A stretch of 64,000 bases of DNA, taken from the NCBI GenBank assembly GCA_937127445.1, contig CAKZLY010000028.1, positions 1 to 64,000 on the forward strand. Direction: 5' to 3'. This DNA is from Eximiradius sp. GTDB lineage: Bacteria > Bacteroidota > Ignavibacteria > Kapaibacteriales > UBA2268. The notes under the pieces were generated by a model that saw nothing but the letters and a program-made list of their open reading frames with translations, had not been told where the DNA came from and did not search any database. The position numbers and the translations under genes were made by a program. Below are positions 17,892 through 28,301 of the stretch, in pieces; position 1 is the first letter of the stretch, and each line of letters begins with the position of its first letter.

Positions 17892-18890
17892 TTATTCTTT
17901 GTAATAATTATTTAGATAATTACGATATTGCTCAAGAAGTTCAATAACTTCATTTAAGTTACTCATTTGGACTAATTTCTGTCTATAATGAGAAGTATTA
18001 TGCAATCCCTTTAAATAACCTGAGTAGTGCTTGCGAAATTCTACTAAACCTCTCGGAAGACCTTTGTCCTCGACATTCAATTTTAAGTGCTCAAGCAAAA
18101 CATCGAATCTTTCATTAATATTTGGTTTTTCTGGCAAATAACCTGTTTCGATATATTTTTTCGCATCTCTGAAAATAAAAGGATTGCCAAGCACAGCACG
18201 ACCTATCATAATAGCATCAGCACCATCTACTTCAAGAGCTAAACGAGCAGTTTCTGGTGAAGTAATATCACCATTCAATATCAATGGTATGCTAATATTT
18301 TTCTTTATTCCTGGGATATAACTCCAATCAGCCTTCCCTCCCATTCCCATTTCTCTTGTTCTGCAATGAACTGTAATTGCTTTTGCCCCACACTCCTCTT
18401 GCATTTTTGCAACTTCATTGATTATTATACTATTTTTGTCCCAACCCAAGCGAGTTTTAACTGTAACAGGAATTTTCACTGCTTTCACGACTGCTTCGGT
18501 AATAGCATTCATCAAAGGAATGTTTTTCAACAAGGCAGCACCTGCATTAAGGCTAACAACTTTTTTTACCCAACAGCCATAATTTAAGTCAACAATATCA
18601 GCACCAGCTTGCTCTACAATTTTTGCTGCCTCGGACATAACATATGGATCGCTCCCAAAAATCTGAACTGCTACTGGGCGTTCCTGGTCAATAACTCGAA
18701 TTTTTATTTTCGATTTTTCAACATCTCTTATTAATGCTTCTGAAGCTACAAATTCAGTATATACTATGTCTGCACCAAATCTACGACAAATTATTCTAAA
18801 TGGGAGGTCGGTTATTCCCTCCATTGGTGCCAAAAAAATTCCATTTTTTATTTCAAGATTATCTATTTTAAAAATTTTGCTTAGCATCAT
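17892..18890 (-). CDS. dusB: tRNA-dihydrouridine synthase B
   Basis: A 332-residue FMN enzyme that reduces uridine to dihydrouridine in the tRNA D-loop, using NADPH. The TIM-barrel landmarks are clear: FLAPMEGITDLPFR at the start, VAVQIFGSDP, the catalytic Cys in DLNYGCWVKKVV, VKTRLGWD, TVHCRTREMG, and GDITSPETA with DAIMIGRAVLGNPF for FMN phosphate. The residue after the catalytic Cys is Trp; most DusB proteins have Pro there. The start overlaps the upstream gene as ATGATGA, so translation is coupled. It is the last gene of the htrA-lptB cluster. Confidence 0.92.
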   Translation of the reverse strand: MMLSKIFKIDNLEIKNGIFLAPMEGITDLPFRIICRRFGADIVYTEFVASEALIRDVEKSKIKIRVIDQERPVAVQIFGSDPYVMSEAAKIVEQAGADIVDLNYGCWVKKVVSLNAGAALLKNIPLMNAITEAVVKAVKIPVTVKTRLGWDKNSIIINEVAKMQEECGAKAITVHCRTREMGMGGKADWSYIPGIKKNISIPLILNGDITSPETARLALEVDGADAIMIGRAVLGNPFIFRDAKKYIETGYLPEKPNINERFDVLLEHLKLNVEDKGLPRGLVEFRKHYSGYLKGLHNTSHYRQKLVQMSNLNEVIELLEQYRNYLNNYYKE

Positions 18891-20773
18891 TTCTTAATAA
18901 ACAAATTGTAATACTTTTCTAATTTTTTGTTTTGAGTAGTGTCACCAATAAACTGAGTGTATTTTATCATTGCTAATATGTTATTTGCAATTGTTAATCT
19001 CATTCCATCATAAAGATAATAGCTTTTGTTCTTGGTTAGCAAATCAAGTTTCTCATAATTGATTTTTATATCGTCAAAATTTAAGGTATCCAACTGATTA
19101 GATAGTTTTACCGCAAATCCATAAGGAATTTGTCTGTAAGCTCTGGCAATATGAGGTTCAATTAAGAGAATTTCAGGTGTTAGAAAAATGTCTCTTTTCC
19201 CTATATTTTTCTCGATTATTGAAACAAAAACATTGATATAATTTACTTGAATAGAAATAGGGTCATATTGTTTGCCAGATTCAAAAAGTTCTAAATCTTT
19301 CATATATGATTGGATTTCAGGACTTTGCATATTAACAATTTCTGGATACCATTTAGCTAATTGATAGGGATACCATGTTCGCCTCATAAGTTCTTTCTCA
19401 ATCATTACGATGTCTTTTCTATATCCTTCTATTTTTTGCAAATACCAAAAAGCAGAGCAAAAGTAATCCCATTGTGAAGAGATGATGATAGAATTTTGGG
19501 GCAAGTTATCTATTATTGAGCGAGTATATTCAAAAACTGTTGTATCTTTGCTTTTATCTATTTCTGAATAATTATTAACGATAAAAAATAAAGGGATTAG
19601 TATATATAAACTCAATAGTGGCTTTTTTATGTATGATGAATAGTGCATAGTTGGTAGTGCTAAGAATATAAACATAGAGAGATATGCCAAATAGAAATAT
19701 GGTTGGATATCATAAATAGCATAATTGAATGAGTATAGAACACACGATAAAAAAGCAATTGTTAAAAAAATGAAAATAAATCGACCATTTTTTTTGAAAG
19801 ATGAGAAGAACAATGTAAAAGGTGCAAAAATAAAATTAAATATTGCGTTTACTTTGTTTTTATCTACAAATATAAAATATAACCCGATTAGATAAACAAA
19901 AATGATTAATATACCTATATTTCCTGTTACTTCGTCTAGAAAAACGTTCAAATTCTTTTTCCAAGCGTCCAATCCGGAAAACATCCAAACCTGGTATTGT
20001 TTCCCAGAAATGTGATATATAAATTTGTCTATGCTTCTTGAAACATAACCCCAGTTGAAAACTGGTTGCATACTTGAACGAATTGGTAAATATAGATATA
20101 ATGTGAACGCCAAAAGCAATGGAATGAGTAAGAAAAAAAAGTGTTTAAAACGATTTACTGATAAATCAAAACCTTTTTCATTTTTCTTAAAGAAAGTATA
20201 TATAGCAACCGGAATAAGTAAAATTGAAGTCAGATGGTTTACTAATGATAAACCGAGAACAAAAGAAGAAAGCAGAAATAATTTGCAATTTTCAGTAAAA
20301 TATGCTCTCAATATAATGTACAAAAACAAATTAACCATCAAAAAGTGGAGGGAATAAACTTCATTAGTTGTAGCTTGTTCCCAAACAATTGATGTAAAAG
20401 CAAATCCAATAGATAGTATTCCTGATGATAACTGGAAAGAGAGGTTATTGTTGATTAATTCTGTCAAGCTGTTGAAAAATAAGGTTCTTAAAATTAAATA
20501 CATCAATACTGTTGATAACCCACAAAATACCGAAGACAACATATTTAACTGTGTAATGTTATCAAATGGGAAAGGTATTTGTAGCCAAAGGTATGAAATG
20601 ATTGTATATAGCGGATAACCTGTTGGATGCGCAATCCCTAAAGTTGAAGAAACAGCGGCAAGTTCACCACTATCTGTAAAATATAAGCTTCTCGAAAATG
20701 TAAGAAAGTAAATAGCAAAACTAATAATAAAGGTTAATGAAAGAATAATCCTATCAATTTTATCAATCTTCAT
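18887..20773 (-). CDS. DUF2723/GT117-family membrane protein
   Basis: A 628-residue polytopic protein with about eleven to twelve membrane helices in the first 430 residues and a soluble C-terminal part. The N-terminus SRSLYFTDSGELAAVSSTLGIAHPTGYPLY is diagnostic of DUF2723 (protein O-mannosyltransferase-like, GT117), with the Asp-Ser-Gly-Glu in the first periplasmic loop as the likely catalytic site. Such enzymes glycosylate exported proteins or lipids in Bacteroidota. The ATG at 20773 is chosen over an in-frame TTG at 20809 that would overlap the preceding gene. The stop overlaps the start of dusB. Its place after a T9SS-exported protease invites the idea that it modifies secreted proteins, which is inference. 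Confidence 0.85.
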   Translation of the reverse strand: MKIDKIDRIILSLTFIISFAIYFLTFSRSLYFTDSGELAAVSSTLGIAHPTGYPLYTIISYLWLQIPFPFDNITQLNMLSSVFCGLSTVLMYLILRTLFFNSLTELINNNLSFQLSSGILSIGFAFTSIVWEQATTNEVYSLHFLMVNLFLYIILRAYFTENCKLFLLSSFVLGLSLVNHLTSILLIPVAIYTFFKKNEKGFDLSVNRFKHFFFLLIPLLLAFTLYLYLPIRSSMQPVFNWGYVSRSIDKFIYHISGKQYQVWMFSGLDAWKKNLNVFLDEVTGNIGILIIFVYLIGLYFIFVDKNKVNAIFNFIFAPFTLFFSSFKKNGRFIFIFLTIAFLSCVLYSFNYAIYDIQPYFYLAYLSMFIFLALPTMHYSSYIKKPLLSLYILIPLFFIVNNYSEIDKSKDTTVFEYTRSIIDNLPQNSIIISSQWDYFCSAFWYLQKIEGYRKDIVMIEKELMRRTWYPYQLAKWYPEIVNMQSPEIQSYMKDLELFESGKQYDPISIQVNYINVFVSIIEKNIGKRDIFLTPEILLIEPHIARAYRQIPYGFAVKLSNQLDTLNFDDIKINYEKLDLLTKNKSYYLYDGMRLTIANNILAMIKYTQFIGDTTQNKKLEKYYNLFIKK

Positions 20774-20786
20774 TTTTAACCAAAAA

Positions 20787-22433
20787 TTATTTAACAACAA
20801 ACTTGCCAATTTTCAACGAATTATCATTCTTGACTTTATAAAAATATATTCCACTTGAAAATAAGTTTTTCTCTAAGTTTAATGCAACAACGCGATGAGA
20901 ATTATGAACCATAACTGTTGTCTCTTTTGCATATATTTGTTCCATTTCTGAATTAAATACTTGTAGAAAAACTTTTCCTCCGAACGGGATGTCAGTCGGA
21001 GTAGGAATATATATGGTAGAATGTAAATTAAAGTTGAATGGCATTGGATAAGCGTCAGAAACAGGTATTGTTTGATAGCCTTTTCTGCAAAAAGCAGTAT
21101 CCATATAACTTGACAAAGAACTTGTTTTGTATTGTTTTTCACAAATCTGTCTAGAGTTACCTTCAAAAGAAGGATAAATCAAATCAATTTCGGAATTTAT
21201 CATAAATTGGTTGAATACTTTATCCATATCAGTGTTTGTTACGAAAAAGTCAAGTGTATCAGGCGTATCAAAAACTATGTTAGTGCTTACTATTATTCTA
21301 ATTGGTCTGATTTCCAAAGGAAGAACTTGTGATTTTAGCTGAAAAACATCAGTGTGTGAAATTTCACCAGTATAAACAAAATTAATATCAGGGAAAAATC
21401 TTGCTTGGTAAAAAGAATAACCATCAATTGTTCTGCTACCAGTATGATATATCCAGGATATAAATTCAAGCCAGGAATCAATAATAGAAGTATTTTCTTC
21501 TTTTAATGCAGAATCAAGAGCTTGAAACTGAAATAAGCCGTTTTCAACCAATTCCCACATTCTTTTGACAGGTTTATTCCCGAAAAACTTATCAATAAAA
21601 TGAAAGTATATACCATAACTATATCCAATTGTAGCTTCGCCATTACCAAAAGGATATTTAGGAAAATTTTTAAATAATGAACGAACATATTGAAGATAAT
21701 CTCTTGATTCTGGGAATAGTTTGTTTTCCATATACACCGAAACTGATTCGTGCAAGGAAAACATATTAGAATTTGGATCGCCATACATAAATTGAATAGC
21801 ATGATGGAATTCATGAGCAATCGTGATTTTCATCCCAAGTACTCCATGAGTCGAGTATGTTGGATATTTTTTATTGCTTCCGTCATCGCTTATTGTCATA
21901 TCATTAGGTGAATAATTATTATCAATAATAATATAGGATGAATATTTTGGGAAAATTTTCCGAGGGAAGATTTCATATTCCGCTCTTGTTTCTCCATAAT
22001 AGGCTTCTCCCCTATATCCATTACCAATATCAAGAACGTAGATGTCATAATGTTCGCTTCCGCCACCGTATTGTTCAGGATATGGAGATTTCAGTCCCAT
22101 AATATTAATCATTTGCTTATAAACATAGTCGGCATAAAAAGCAACAGAGTCAATATAATCGGGAATCCCGTTTTTGTCTCGGTCAATTAATTCAACTGCA
22201 TTATTTCCAAGAGTGTCATAATGAATTTTAAAAACATTCTTAGGTGAAATATATGAGGCTTGTGTTTTTGGTCTAAAATCTGATAATTTTGAGAGCATTT
22301 TGCTGTCGAATTTTTTTCTTTCCAGTAGCCATCTATATGTGTTGCTTTTATTAATCACAAAGTCATCATTAGACAAAAGAAATGCCGGTTGAACCCAAAG
22401 TAAGAGGAGTATTATTGCAAAAAATCTATTCAT
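20787..22433 (-). CDS. Secreted zinc metalloprotease with T9SS sorting domain
   Basis: A 548-residue exported protein. After the signal peptide ([19 protein letters not shown]) comes a Ca-binding-like [12 protein letters not shown] motif and then a zincin site, [16 protein letters not shown], with a downstream [12 protein letters not shown] segment that could supply the third ligand. The arrangement resembles the MXAN_6640-type putative metalloproteases. The last ~80 residues form a T9SS type A sorting domain ([12 protein letters not shown], then [13 protein letters not shown] and KIGKFVVK), so it is probably carried across the outer membrane and attached or released there. Its start overlaps the end of lptB by eight bases. 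Confidence 0.85.
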   Translation of the reverse strand: MNRFFAIILLLLWVQPAFLLSNDDFVINKSNTYRWLLERKKFDSKMLSKLSDFRPKTQASYISPKNVFKIHYDTLGNNAVELIDRDKNGIPDYIDSVAFYADYVYKQMINIMGLKSPYPEQYGGGSEHYDIYVLDIGNGYRGEAYYGETRAEYEIFPRKIFPKYSSYIIIDNNYSPNDMTISDDGSNKKYPTYSTHGVLGMKITIAHEFHHAIQFMYGDPNSNMFSLHESVSVYMENKLFPESRDYLQYVRSLFKNFPKYPFGNGEATIGYSYGIYFHFIDKFFGNKPVKRMWELVENGLFQFQALDSALKEENTSIIDSWLEFISWIYHTGSRTIDGYSFYQARFFPDINFVYTGEISHTDVFQLKSQVLPLEIRPIRIIVSTNIVFDTPDTLDFFVTNTDMDKVFNQFMINSEIDLIYPSFEGNSRQICEKQYKTSSLSSYMDTAFCRKGYQTIPVSDAYPMPFNFNLHSTIYIPTPTDIPFGGKVFLQVFNSEMEQIYAKETTVMVHNSHRVVALNLEKNLFSSGIYFYKVKNDNSLKIGKFVVK

Positions 22434-23175
22434 ATCTCTCTAATTTAAATGTTTCACCTAAATATAAACGTCGGACTTCCTCATTTTGAGCAATATCCTC
22501 TGCTGTCCCCGAAATGTAAATATTACCATCAATTAGTATGTATGCTCTATCTGTAATAGATAAAGTTTCGTGAACGTTATGGTCCGTGATTAGAACACCA
22601 ATATTCTCATCTTTTAGTTTTCTAACAATTTTCATAATATCTTCGACTGCAATTGGATCAATTCCCGCAAACGGTTCATCCAATAAAATAAATTTTGGGT
22701 TTGAGGCTAAAGCACGAGCAATTTCGCATCTCCTTCTTTCGCCGCCTGAAAGCATATAACCCTTGCTTTTTCTAATGCGGGCAATACCAAAACTTTCAAG
22801 TAATTGCTCTAAACGATTTTGTCGCTGTTTATTAGTCATTTTTTGAAGTTGCAAAATAGACATTATGTTGTTCTCGACAGACATTTTTCTGAAAATAGAA
22901 GCTTCTTGGGGTAAATAAGATAGCCCTAATCGAGAACGTTGATACATTGCCCTGTTAGTTATGTCTTGTTCATTGAGAAAAACTCTACCCTCATTCGGCT
23001 TTATCATACCAACAATCATATAAAACGATGTCGTTTTTCCAGCACCATTTGGACCTAGAAGACCAACTACCTCGCCTTGAGCAATCTCTAAATCAACACC
23101 TTTAACAACGGTTCTTTGTTTATATTTTTTAACTAATTTTTCAGCTCTGAGAACCGATTTTTCTACTTCCGACAC
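22426..23175 (-). CDS. lptB: LPS-transport ABC ATPase LptB
   Basis: A 249-residue ATPase that powers lipopolysaccharide extraction from the inner membrane together with LptF/LptG. It shows Walker [14 protein letters not shown], a Q-loop in [15 protein letters not shown] (a marker of LptB over amino-acid ABC ATPases), signature [15 protein letters not shown], Walker [14 protein letters not shown] and the H-loop TDHNVHETL. The start is GTG at 23175 with AAGG upstream; no nearby ATG fits. It follows the HtrA gene by nine bases. The transmembrane Lpt genes are not in this window. Confidence 0.95.
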   Translation of the reverse strand: MSEVEKSVLRAEKLVKKYKQRTVVKGVDLEIAQGEVVGLLGPNGAGKTTSFYMIVGMIKPNEGRVFLNEQDITNRAMYQRSRLGLSYLPQEASIFRKMSVENNIMSILQLQKMTNKQRQNRLEQLLESFGIARIRKSKGYMLSGGERRRCEIARALASNPKFILLDEPFAGIDPIAVEDIMKIVRKLKDENIGVLITDHNVHETLSITDRAYILIDGNIYISGTAEDIAQNEEVRRLYLGETFKLERYE

Positions 23176-23184
23176 TTGGCTACC

Positions 23185-24387
23185 TTATTTTTTCTCCAAC
23201 TTGAATGTTTTTTTTATTTTTTCATCACCTCTTAACAATTCTAATATTATTTTATCACCGACCTTTGAATCACCAATTTCTATGTAATAATCTTCTGCTT
23301 TGTGAATATTTGTATCATTAACTTTGAGAATTACATCTCCTGGTTCAATGCCATTTTTGTCCGCAGGTGAGCGTCTTTCAACAGAAAATACGACTGCACC
23401 TTCTTTTACATTTGATTTTAAATATTGAGCAATTTGCTCATCAATATCTCTAACGTCCATCCCAATATAAAAATCTCTATCAATCGATTTGTTTTTCTTT
23501 ATTTCGTCAATAATTTTTTTAACTCTATTAATCGGAATAGCAAAACCAATCCCAATACTTCCTGCACCAGAACGCGATTGAGCCGTTGAGAAAATTACAG
23601 TATTTATACCAATGACCTCGCCTAAAGCATTGACGAGTGGTCCACCAGAATTGCCCGAGCTTATTGCAGCGTCGGTTTGTAACATATTTCTGTATACTCG
23701 GTTTTGAGGTCTATCCTCCTGAATAAAACTTACATTTGTATTAGAAATAACTCCTACGGTAACGGTTGGCTTCGCATTTTTATCAAATAATCCAAAAGGA
23801 TTACCAAATGCTATTGCCCACTCGCCAACAATTACATTATCCGAATTCCCTAATTCCAAATATGGGAGATTTTTACCATCAATTTTAAGTAATGCTACAT
23901 CGCTAACCATATCAGCCCCAATGATTTCCGCGTCGTATTTCTCTCCGTTTGTCATTGTAACAACAATTTTGGTTGCATTGCCTGCAACGTGATGATTGGT
24001 TAATATATAACCATCTGGCGAAATTATAAATCCAGAGCCTAATCCTTGGACTTTATATTCTCTTTTGCGTGGTCCACCACCGAAAAATTCTCTAAATCTT
24101 TGAAAAAATGGGTCATCAGAAAATGGAAAATCAAAGAATGGATCTTGATAAACTACCTGTCTTACTTCTGTAACATTAATGCCAACAATTGCAGGGCGAC
24201 ACTTCTCTACAGCTCTTGTAATGGCATTTTGGCGAGAATTTGCAACTTCCATTTGTGCTCTTTGAGCTTCCGCGGCCGAGATATTAGATTCTCTATACAG
24301 ATGACTAATGTTCGACTTTTTATCATCACACGATACAGTGACAGTTGATAAGAAAAGTAAAAGAATTAAGAAATTTGTCCTTTTCAT
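23185..24387 (-). CDS. HtrA/DegP-family serine protease, probable lipoprotein
   Basis: A 400-residue periplasmic quality-control protease. The N-terminus has a lipobox-like TVTVSC (Cys20), suggesting membrane anchoring. The trypsin-like domain carries His133 (ILTNHHVAGNA), Asp163 (VSDVALLKID) and Ser247 (SSGNSGGPLVN), a complete triad. A Phe/Asp-rich loop (QDPFFDFPFSDDPFF, ~81-95) is the LA loop. Only one PDZ domain follows (~305-395), so it is DegS/HhoA-like in size, without the second PDZ of DegP. It begins the five-gene minus-strand cluster with lptB, the secreted protease, GT117 and dusB. A role in envelope stress is likely. Confidence 0.92.
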   Translation of the reverse strand: MKRTNFLILLLFLSTVTVSCDDKKSNISHLYRESNISAAEAQRAQMEVANSRQNAITRAVEKCRPAIVGINVTEVRQVVYQDPFFDFPFSDDPFFQRFREFFGGGPRKREYKVQGLGSGFIISPDGYILTNHHVAGNATKIVVTMTNGEKYDAEIIGADMVSDVALLKIDGKNLPYLELGNSDNVIVGEWAIAFGNPFGLFDKNAKPTVTVGVISNTNVSFIQEDRPQNRVYRNMLQTDAAISSGNSGGPLVNALGEVIGINTVIFSTAQSRSGAGSIGIGFAIPINRVKKIIDEIKKNKSIDRDFYIGMDVRDIDEQIAQYLKSNVKEGAVVFSVERRSPADKNGIEPGDVILKVNDTNIHKAEDYYIEIGDSKVGDKIILELLRGDEKIKKTFKLEKK

Positions 24388-24484
24388 CAGTTATTACTCC
24401 ATTACTTTGCAAATTAACAATTAATAGCAAAAAAATGTTATTTTTAATGTTAAATTTACGTATAAATAATTATTTAATTTTAAT

Positions 24485-27007
24485 ATGAACGCTGAATTTT
24501 GCTTTATTGAAGTAGCTTTACCTATTGCAATCGATAATATTTTTACTTACAAACTACAATCTCCTAAAAGTAATTCTTTAATAGGTTGCAGAGTAATTGT
24601 ACCTTTTAAAAATAAAAAACTAACTGGTGTAATTGTTAATATTAGCAACAATAGTGATGTAAAATATGATATTAAGTTAGCTTATGAGCTTCTTGATGAA
24701 ACTCCAATAATTTCTGATAAATTACTTTCTTTGGCAAAATGGATTTCGGAGTATTATTTTTCTCCTTTGGGAGAAACTATTAAAGCAATGATTCCATTAT
24801 CACTAAATGTGAAATCCAATAAGAAAATTAAATTGAAACAATTTATCCATGAAGATGAAATAGAAAATATTTTAAAAAATGCACCAAATCAAAAAGTTGT
24901 GTATAATTTTTTAAAAAGTAGAAAAATAAACTCAGAAATCACACAAAGCTTTCTGATGAAAAAACTAAAAGTTGACCGTATCTCTACTATTATTGAGGCT
25001 TTAGCAAAAAAAAATATAGTTGAAATTCAAGATGATTTACGAAAGAATATCTCTCCAAAATTTGAAAAAATCATCAAATTAAATGAAGTTTTTTTTACAG
25101 ATGATAATAAAGTAATGCAATTAATTAGTAGTTTAGAAAAGAAGGCGCCCAAAAAATTAGCATTCCTTATAATGTTAATCGCGAAATTCGAAGAAAACGA
25201 GAAAAATTTGTATTATTCAGAGATAGTTAATCATTATGACAAAAGGATAATCGACTTTTTTATTAAAGAAGAAGTGATTGAGGTAACATTAAAAGAAAAA
25301 GACCAAATTTTCTTAGAAACAAATCAATTTTCATTAGCTAAAATCAATGAGCTGACTCTTCCTTTAACTGATGAACAAAGTATGACAAAAAATATCATTG
25401 AAGAATCAATAAATTTGAACGCTTTTAAAACTTTTTTACTCTATGGAGTTACAGGAAGTGGGAAAACATTAGTATACTTACATACAATAAAAAAAGCGAT
25501 AGAAAGTGGTAAGTCTGCTTTAATGTTAGTGCCTGAAATTGCATTAACACCTCAATTAATTGATCGTTTTTCCAAAGCCTTTCCAAATCAGATTGCCATT
25601 TTTCATAGTAAGATGTCTGAACAAGAACGTTTTTATGTATTCAATAATTCAATGAAAGGTAATGTGAAAATCGTAGTGGGTGCGAGATCTGCTGTATTTA
25701 TACCGTTGAGAAATCTTGGATTAATAATTGTTGATGAAGAGCACGAAACTACATATAAACAAGATTCGCCCAACCCACGATATAATGGACGAGATGTTGC
25801 AATAATGAGAGGTAAATTCGAAAATGCAACTGTTGTGTTAGGTTCAGCAACTCCATCTATCGAGAGCTATTATAATGCTTCAATTGGTAAATATCAATTA
25901 TTAGAAATTAAATCAAGAGCAGATGGAGCAAATCTTCCGGCGATTAAAATTATTGATACAGTGAATAATCGAAAAAAAGGTCTTATGAGAGGTGAATTTT
26001 CAAATGATCTACTTGAAAAAATTAAAGAAAAAATACAAAAAAAAGAAGGAGTTATTTTATTTCAAAATAGAAGAGGTTTTGCAAGTTACTTACAATGTCC
26101 TGATTGTGGGTACGTTCCTATGTGTGACCAATGCAGTGTTTCGCTTGTATTTCATAAAACAACACAAGATTTAAGATGCCATTATTGTAATTATATAAAA
26201 AAAAATATATACACTTGTCCTGAATGTGGTTGTAATAATATGAGAGAGATTGGAGCAGGTACGCAAAGAATTGAAGATGAACTTGCTGCATTGTTAGAAA
26301 TGGAAAACCAACCTTATACTATTGAAAGAATTGATTTGGATACAACTCGTCTCAAAGGTTCTCACAGGGGAATTCTGGAAAGATTTGCGAAAAGCAAGAC
26401 TGATATTCTGGTCGGGACACAAATGGTTGCAAAAGGAATTGATTTCGAAAGGGTCACGCTTGTTGGAGTGATGAATGCAGATTTACTTATGTACGTTCAT
26501 AATTTTAGAGCAAGTGAGCGAGCATTACAATTGCTAATTCAAGTTGCAGGTCGTTCTGGTAGAAAATCCAATACAAAAGGCGAAGTTATTATTCAAACCT
26601 CTCAACCAGATAATTTGGTTATTCAAAATGTTCTCAATAACGATTATTTTTCATTTTATAGTAGTGAAATATCAACTAGAAAAAAAGCTAAATATCCACC
26701 ATTTTATAGATTCTGTGTGGTTGAATTTAAAGATGAAAATGTTGAGAAAGTTGAAGCTGCTGCTGCTTTTTTTAGGAAATTTTTAAGTAACAACAATCAT
26801 ATTGATGTGTTGGGTCCAATCGTCCCTACTATTAACAAAATACAGAAGCAATTCAGGAGAATAATAATTATTAAAAATAATAAAATTAATGACCCTCAAG
26901 CAAAATTTCTTCGTTTATATTTAAAAAATGCAAAATCACATTATTTATCAAGCAAATACAAAAATACTAAATTTGTCATTGATATTGATAGCAACCAAAG
27001 TGTATAA
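24485..27007 (+). CDS. priA: Primosomal protein N' (replication restart helicase PriA)
   Basis: An 840-residue superfamily 2 helicase that reloads the replisome at stalled forks. It has the N-terminal DNA-binding domain (FCFIEVALPIAIDNIFTY), Walker A GVTGSGKTLVY, DEEH box IIVDEEHETTYKQD, a zinc-binding insert with eight Cys (CPDCGYVPMCDQC ... CHYC ... CPECGC), and helicase motifs V/VI (GTQMVAKGIDF, QVAGRSGR). It is about 100 residues longer than E. coli PriA, mostly in a Lys-rich region between residues 120 and 290. It is monocistronic and divergent from htrA. Confidence 0.95.
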   Translation: MNAEFCFIEVALPIAIDNIFTYKLQSPKSNSLIGCRVIVPFKNKKLTGVIVNISNNSDVKYDIKLAYELLDETPIISDKLLSLAKWISEYYFSPLGETIKAMIPLSLNVKSNKKIKLKQFIHEDEIENILKNAPNQKVVYNFLKSRKINSEITQSFLMKKLKVDRISTIIEALAKKNIVEIQDDLRKNISPKFEKIIKLNEVFFTDDNKVMQLISSLEKKAPKKLAFLIMLIAKFEENEKNLYYSEIVNHYDKRIIDFFIKEEVIEVTLKEKDQIFLETNQFSLAKINELTLPLTDEQSMTKNIIEESINLNAFKTFLLYGVTGSGKTLVYLHTIKKAIESGKSALMLVPEIALTPQLIDRFSKAFPNQIAIFHSKMSEQERFYVFNNSMKGNVKIVVGARSAVFIPLRNLGLIIVDEEHETTYKQDSPNPRYNGRDVAIMRGKFENATVVLGSATPSIESYYNASIGKYQLLEIKSRADGANLPAIKIIDTVNNRKKGLMRGEFSNDLLEKIKEKIQKKEGVILFQNRRGFASYLQCPDCGYVPMCDQCSVSLVFHKTTQDLRCHYCNYIKKNIYTCPECGCNNMREIGAGTQRIEDELAALLEMENQPYTIERIDLDTTRLKGSHRGILERFAKSKTDILVGTQMVAKGIDFERVTLVGVMNADLLMYVHNFRASERALQLLIQVAGRSGRKSNTKGEVIIQTSQPDNLVIQNVLNNDYFSFYSSEISTRKKAKYPPFYRFCVVEFKDENVEKVEAAAAFFRKFLSNNNHIDVLGPIVPTINKIQKQFRRIIIIKNNKINDPQAKFLRLYLKNAKSHYLSSKYKNTKFVIDIDSNQSV

Positions 27008-27108
27008 TTTTTATGTGAAAAAACAATATTATTACAAAATATAATAAATCTTTTTCGTTTTTAATAATCGATCTTAGTAGAAGTATTAATATAAATTTTA
27101 TTTGTATA

Positions 27109-28269
27109 ATGGATAAAATTAAGGTAATTGTTGTTGACGACTCAGTTTTTATGCGTAAAGCACTAACCAAAATCATCAACACCGATGACATAGAAGTCAT
27201 TGAAACGGCAGTAAATGGTAAGGATGCAATTGAGAAAATCAAGCAATATCAACCTGACCTTGTTACGCTTGATATAGAAATGCCAATAATGAATGGTATT
27301 GAGGCACTCAAAGTGATAATGAAAGAATGCCCTGTCCCTGTTATAATGATCAGCACGTTAACAAGCGAAGGTGCAGAAGCAACAATTGAAGCTTTGTCTA
27401 ACGGAGCAGTTGATTTTGTTACAAAAAAACCTGCTTTTACAGAAATGAACTTGCTCCAAGATGAAATTGTTGGGAAAATAAGGTCAGTCGCAAACAATAA
27501 AGCATTGCGAAATCAGCTTAAAAGACAAAGTTTAATTTTGCAAAAAAAGAATGAATTTATTCAAAATACTACTACTCAAACAGAGAGGAAAGTTTCTGCG
27601 AGTCATTTAGAGATTGCCAAACAATTAGCTGAAAGAGCTAGGCAAAGAAAATCACAGTATTTCCAAAATACAAATCGTAAAAGACCTGAACCTAATGAAA
27701 TTGAAATAATTGTAATTGGAATTTCCACAGGTGGTCCTGTTGCACTGCTTGAACTATTCAAACGTTTGCCTGGGAATATCCCAGTTCCAATATTAGTGGC
27801 ACAACATATGCCACCTTATTTTACAAAATCCTTAGCTGATAGGCTTAATGGCTTGTCAGAACTTAACATAAAAGAAGCAGAAGATGAAGAAGTTGTTAAA
27901 CCTGGATATGTATACTTTGCACCAGGTGGAAGACAAATGGCTATAAATAAAAAATTTAATTTATGTGTTTCGGATGAACCCCGAAATGAATTATATAAAC
28001 CCTCTGTCAATGTATTGATGAATTCGGCAATAGACGTTTATGGTAAATCAATGGTCGGTGTGATAATGACAGGAATGGGACACGATGGAAGAGATGCTCT
28101 GAAAAGACTTCATAGTATCGGTGGTTATGTTATTTCTCAGGATGTCGAAAGCTGTGTCGTTGCAGGTATGCCAAGGTCTGTTATTGATGCTGGTATTGCT
28201 GATGAAGTCCACTCACTTAACGACTTACCTGATGCTATTGCTTCGCTGTTTAAATTAACGGCTAAATAA
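27109..28269 (+). CDS. cheB: CheB: chemotaxis-type protein-glutamate methylesterase
   Basis: A 386-residue two-domain protein. Residues ~4-115 form an intact receiver (VVDDSVFMRKAL, phosphoacceptor Asp in LVTLDIEMPIMNG, Lys in VTKKP). A ~85-residue linker leads to the methylesterase domain with the catalytic Ser206 (GISTGGP), His233 (AQHMP) and Asp326 (GMGHDGRDAL). It removes methyl groups from, or deamidates, glutamates of chemoreceptors. No cheA, cheW, cheR or receptor is nearby, so it is an orphan here. An acidic protein follows after 32 bases. No Shine-Dalgarno is visible before the ATG. Confidence 0.93.
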   Translation: MDKIKVIVVDDSVFMRKALTKIINTDDIEVIETAVNGKDAIEKIKQYQPDLVTLDIEMPIMNGIEALKVIMKECPVPVIMISTLTSEGAEATIEALSNGAVDFVTKKPAFTEMNLLQDEIVGKIRSVANNKALRNQLKRQSLILQKKNEFIQNTTTQTERKVSASHLEIAKQLAERARQRKSQYFQNTNRKRPEPNEIEIIVIGISTGGPVALLELFKRLPGNIPVPILVAQHMPPYFTKSLADRLNGLSELNIKEAEDEEVVKPGYVYFAPGGRQMAINKKFNLCVSDEPRNELYKPSVNVLMNSAIDVYGKSMVGVIMTGMGHDGRDALKRLHSIGGYVISQDVESCVVAGMPRSVIDAGIADEVHSLNDLPDAIASLFKLTAK

Positions 28270-28301
28270 AAGGGCATATTTTTTGATAAGAATAACATTT
28301 T

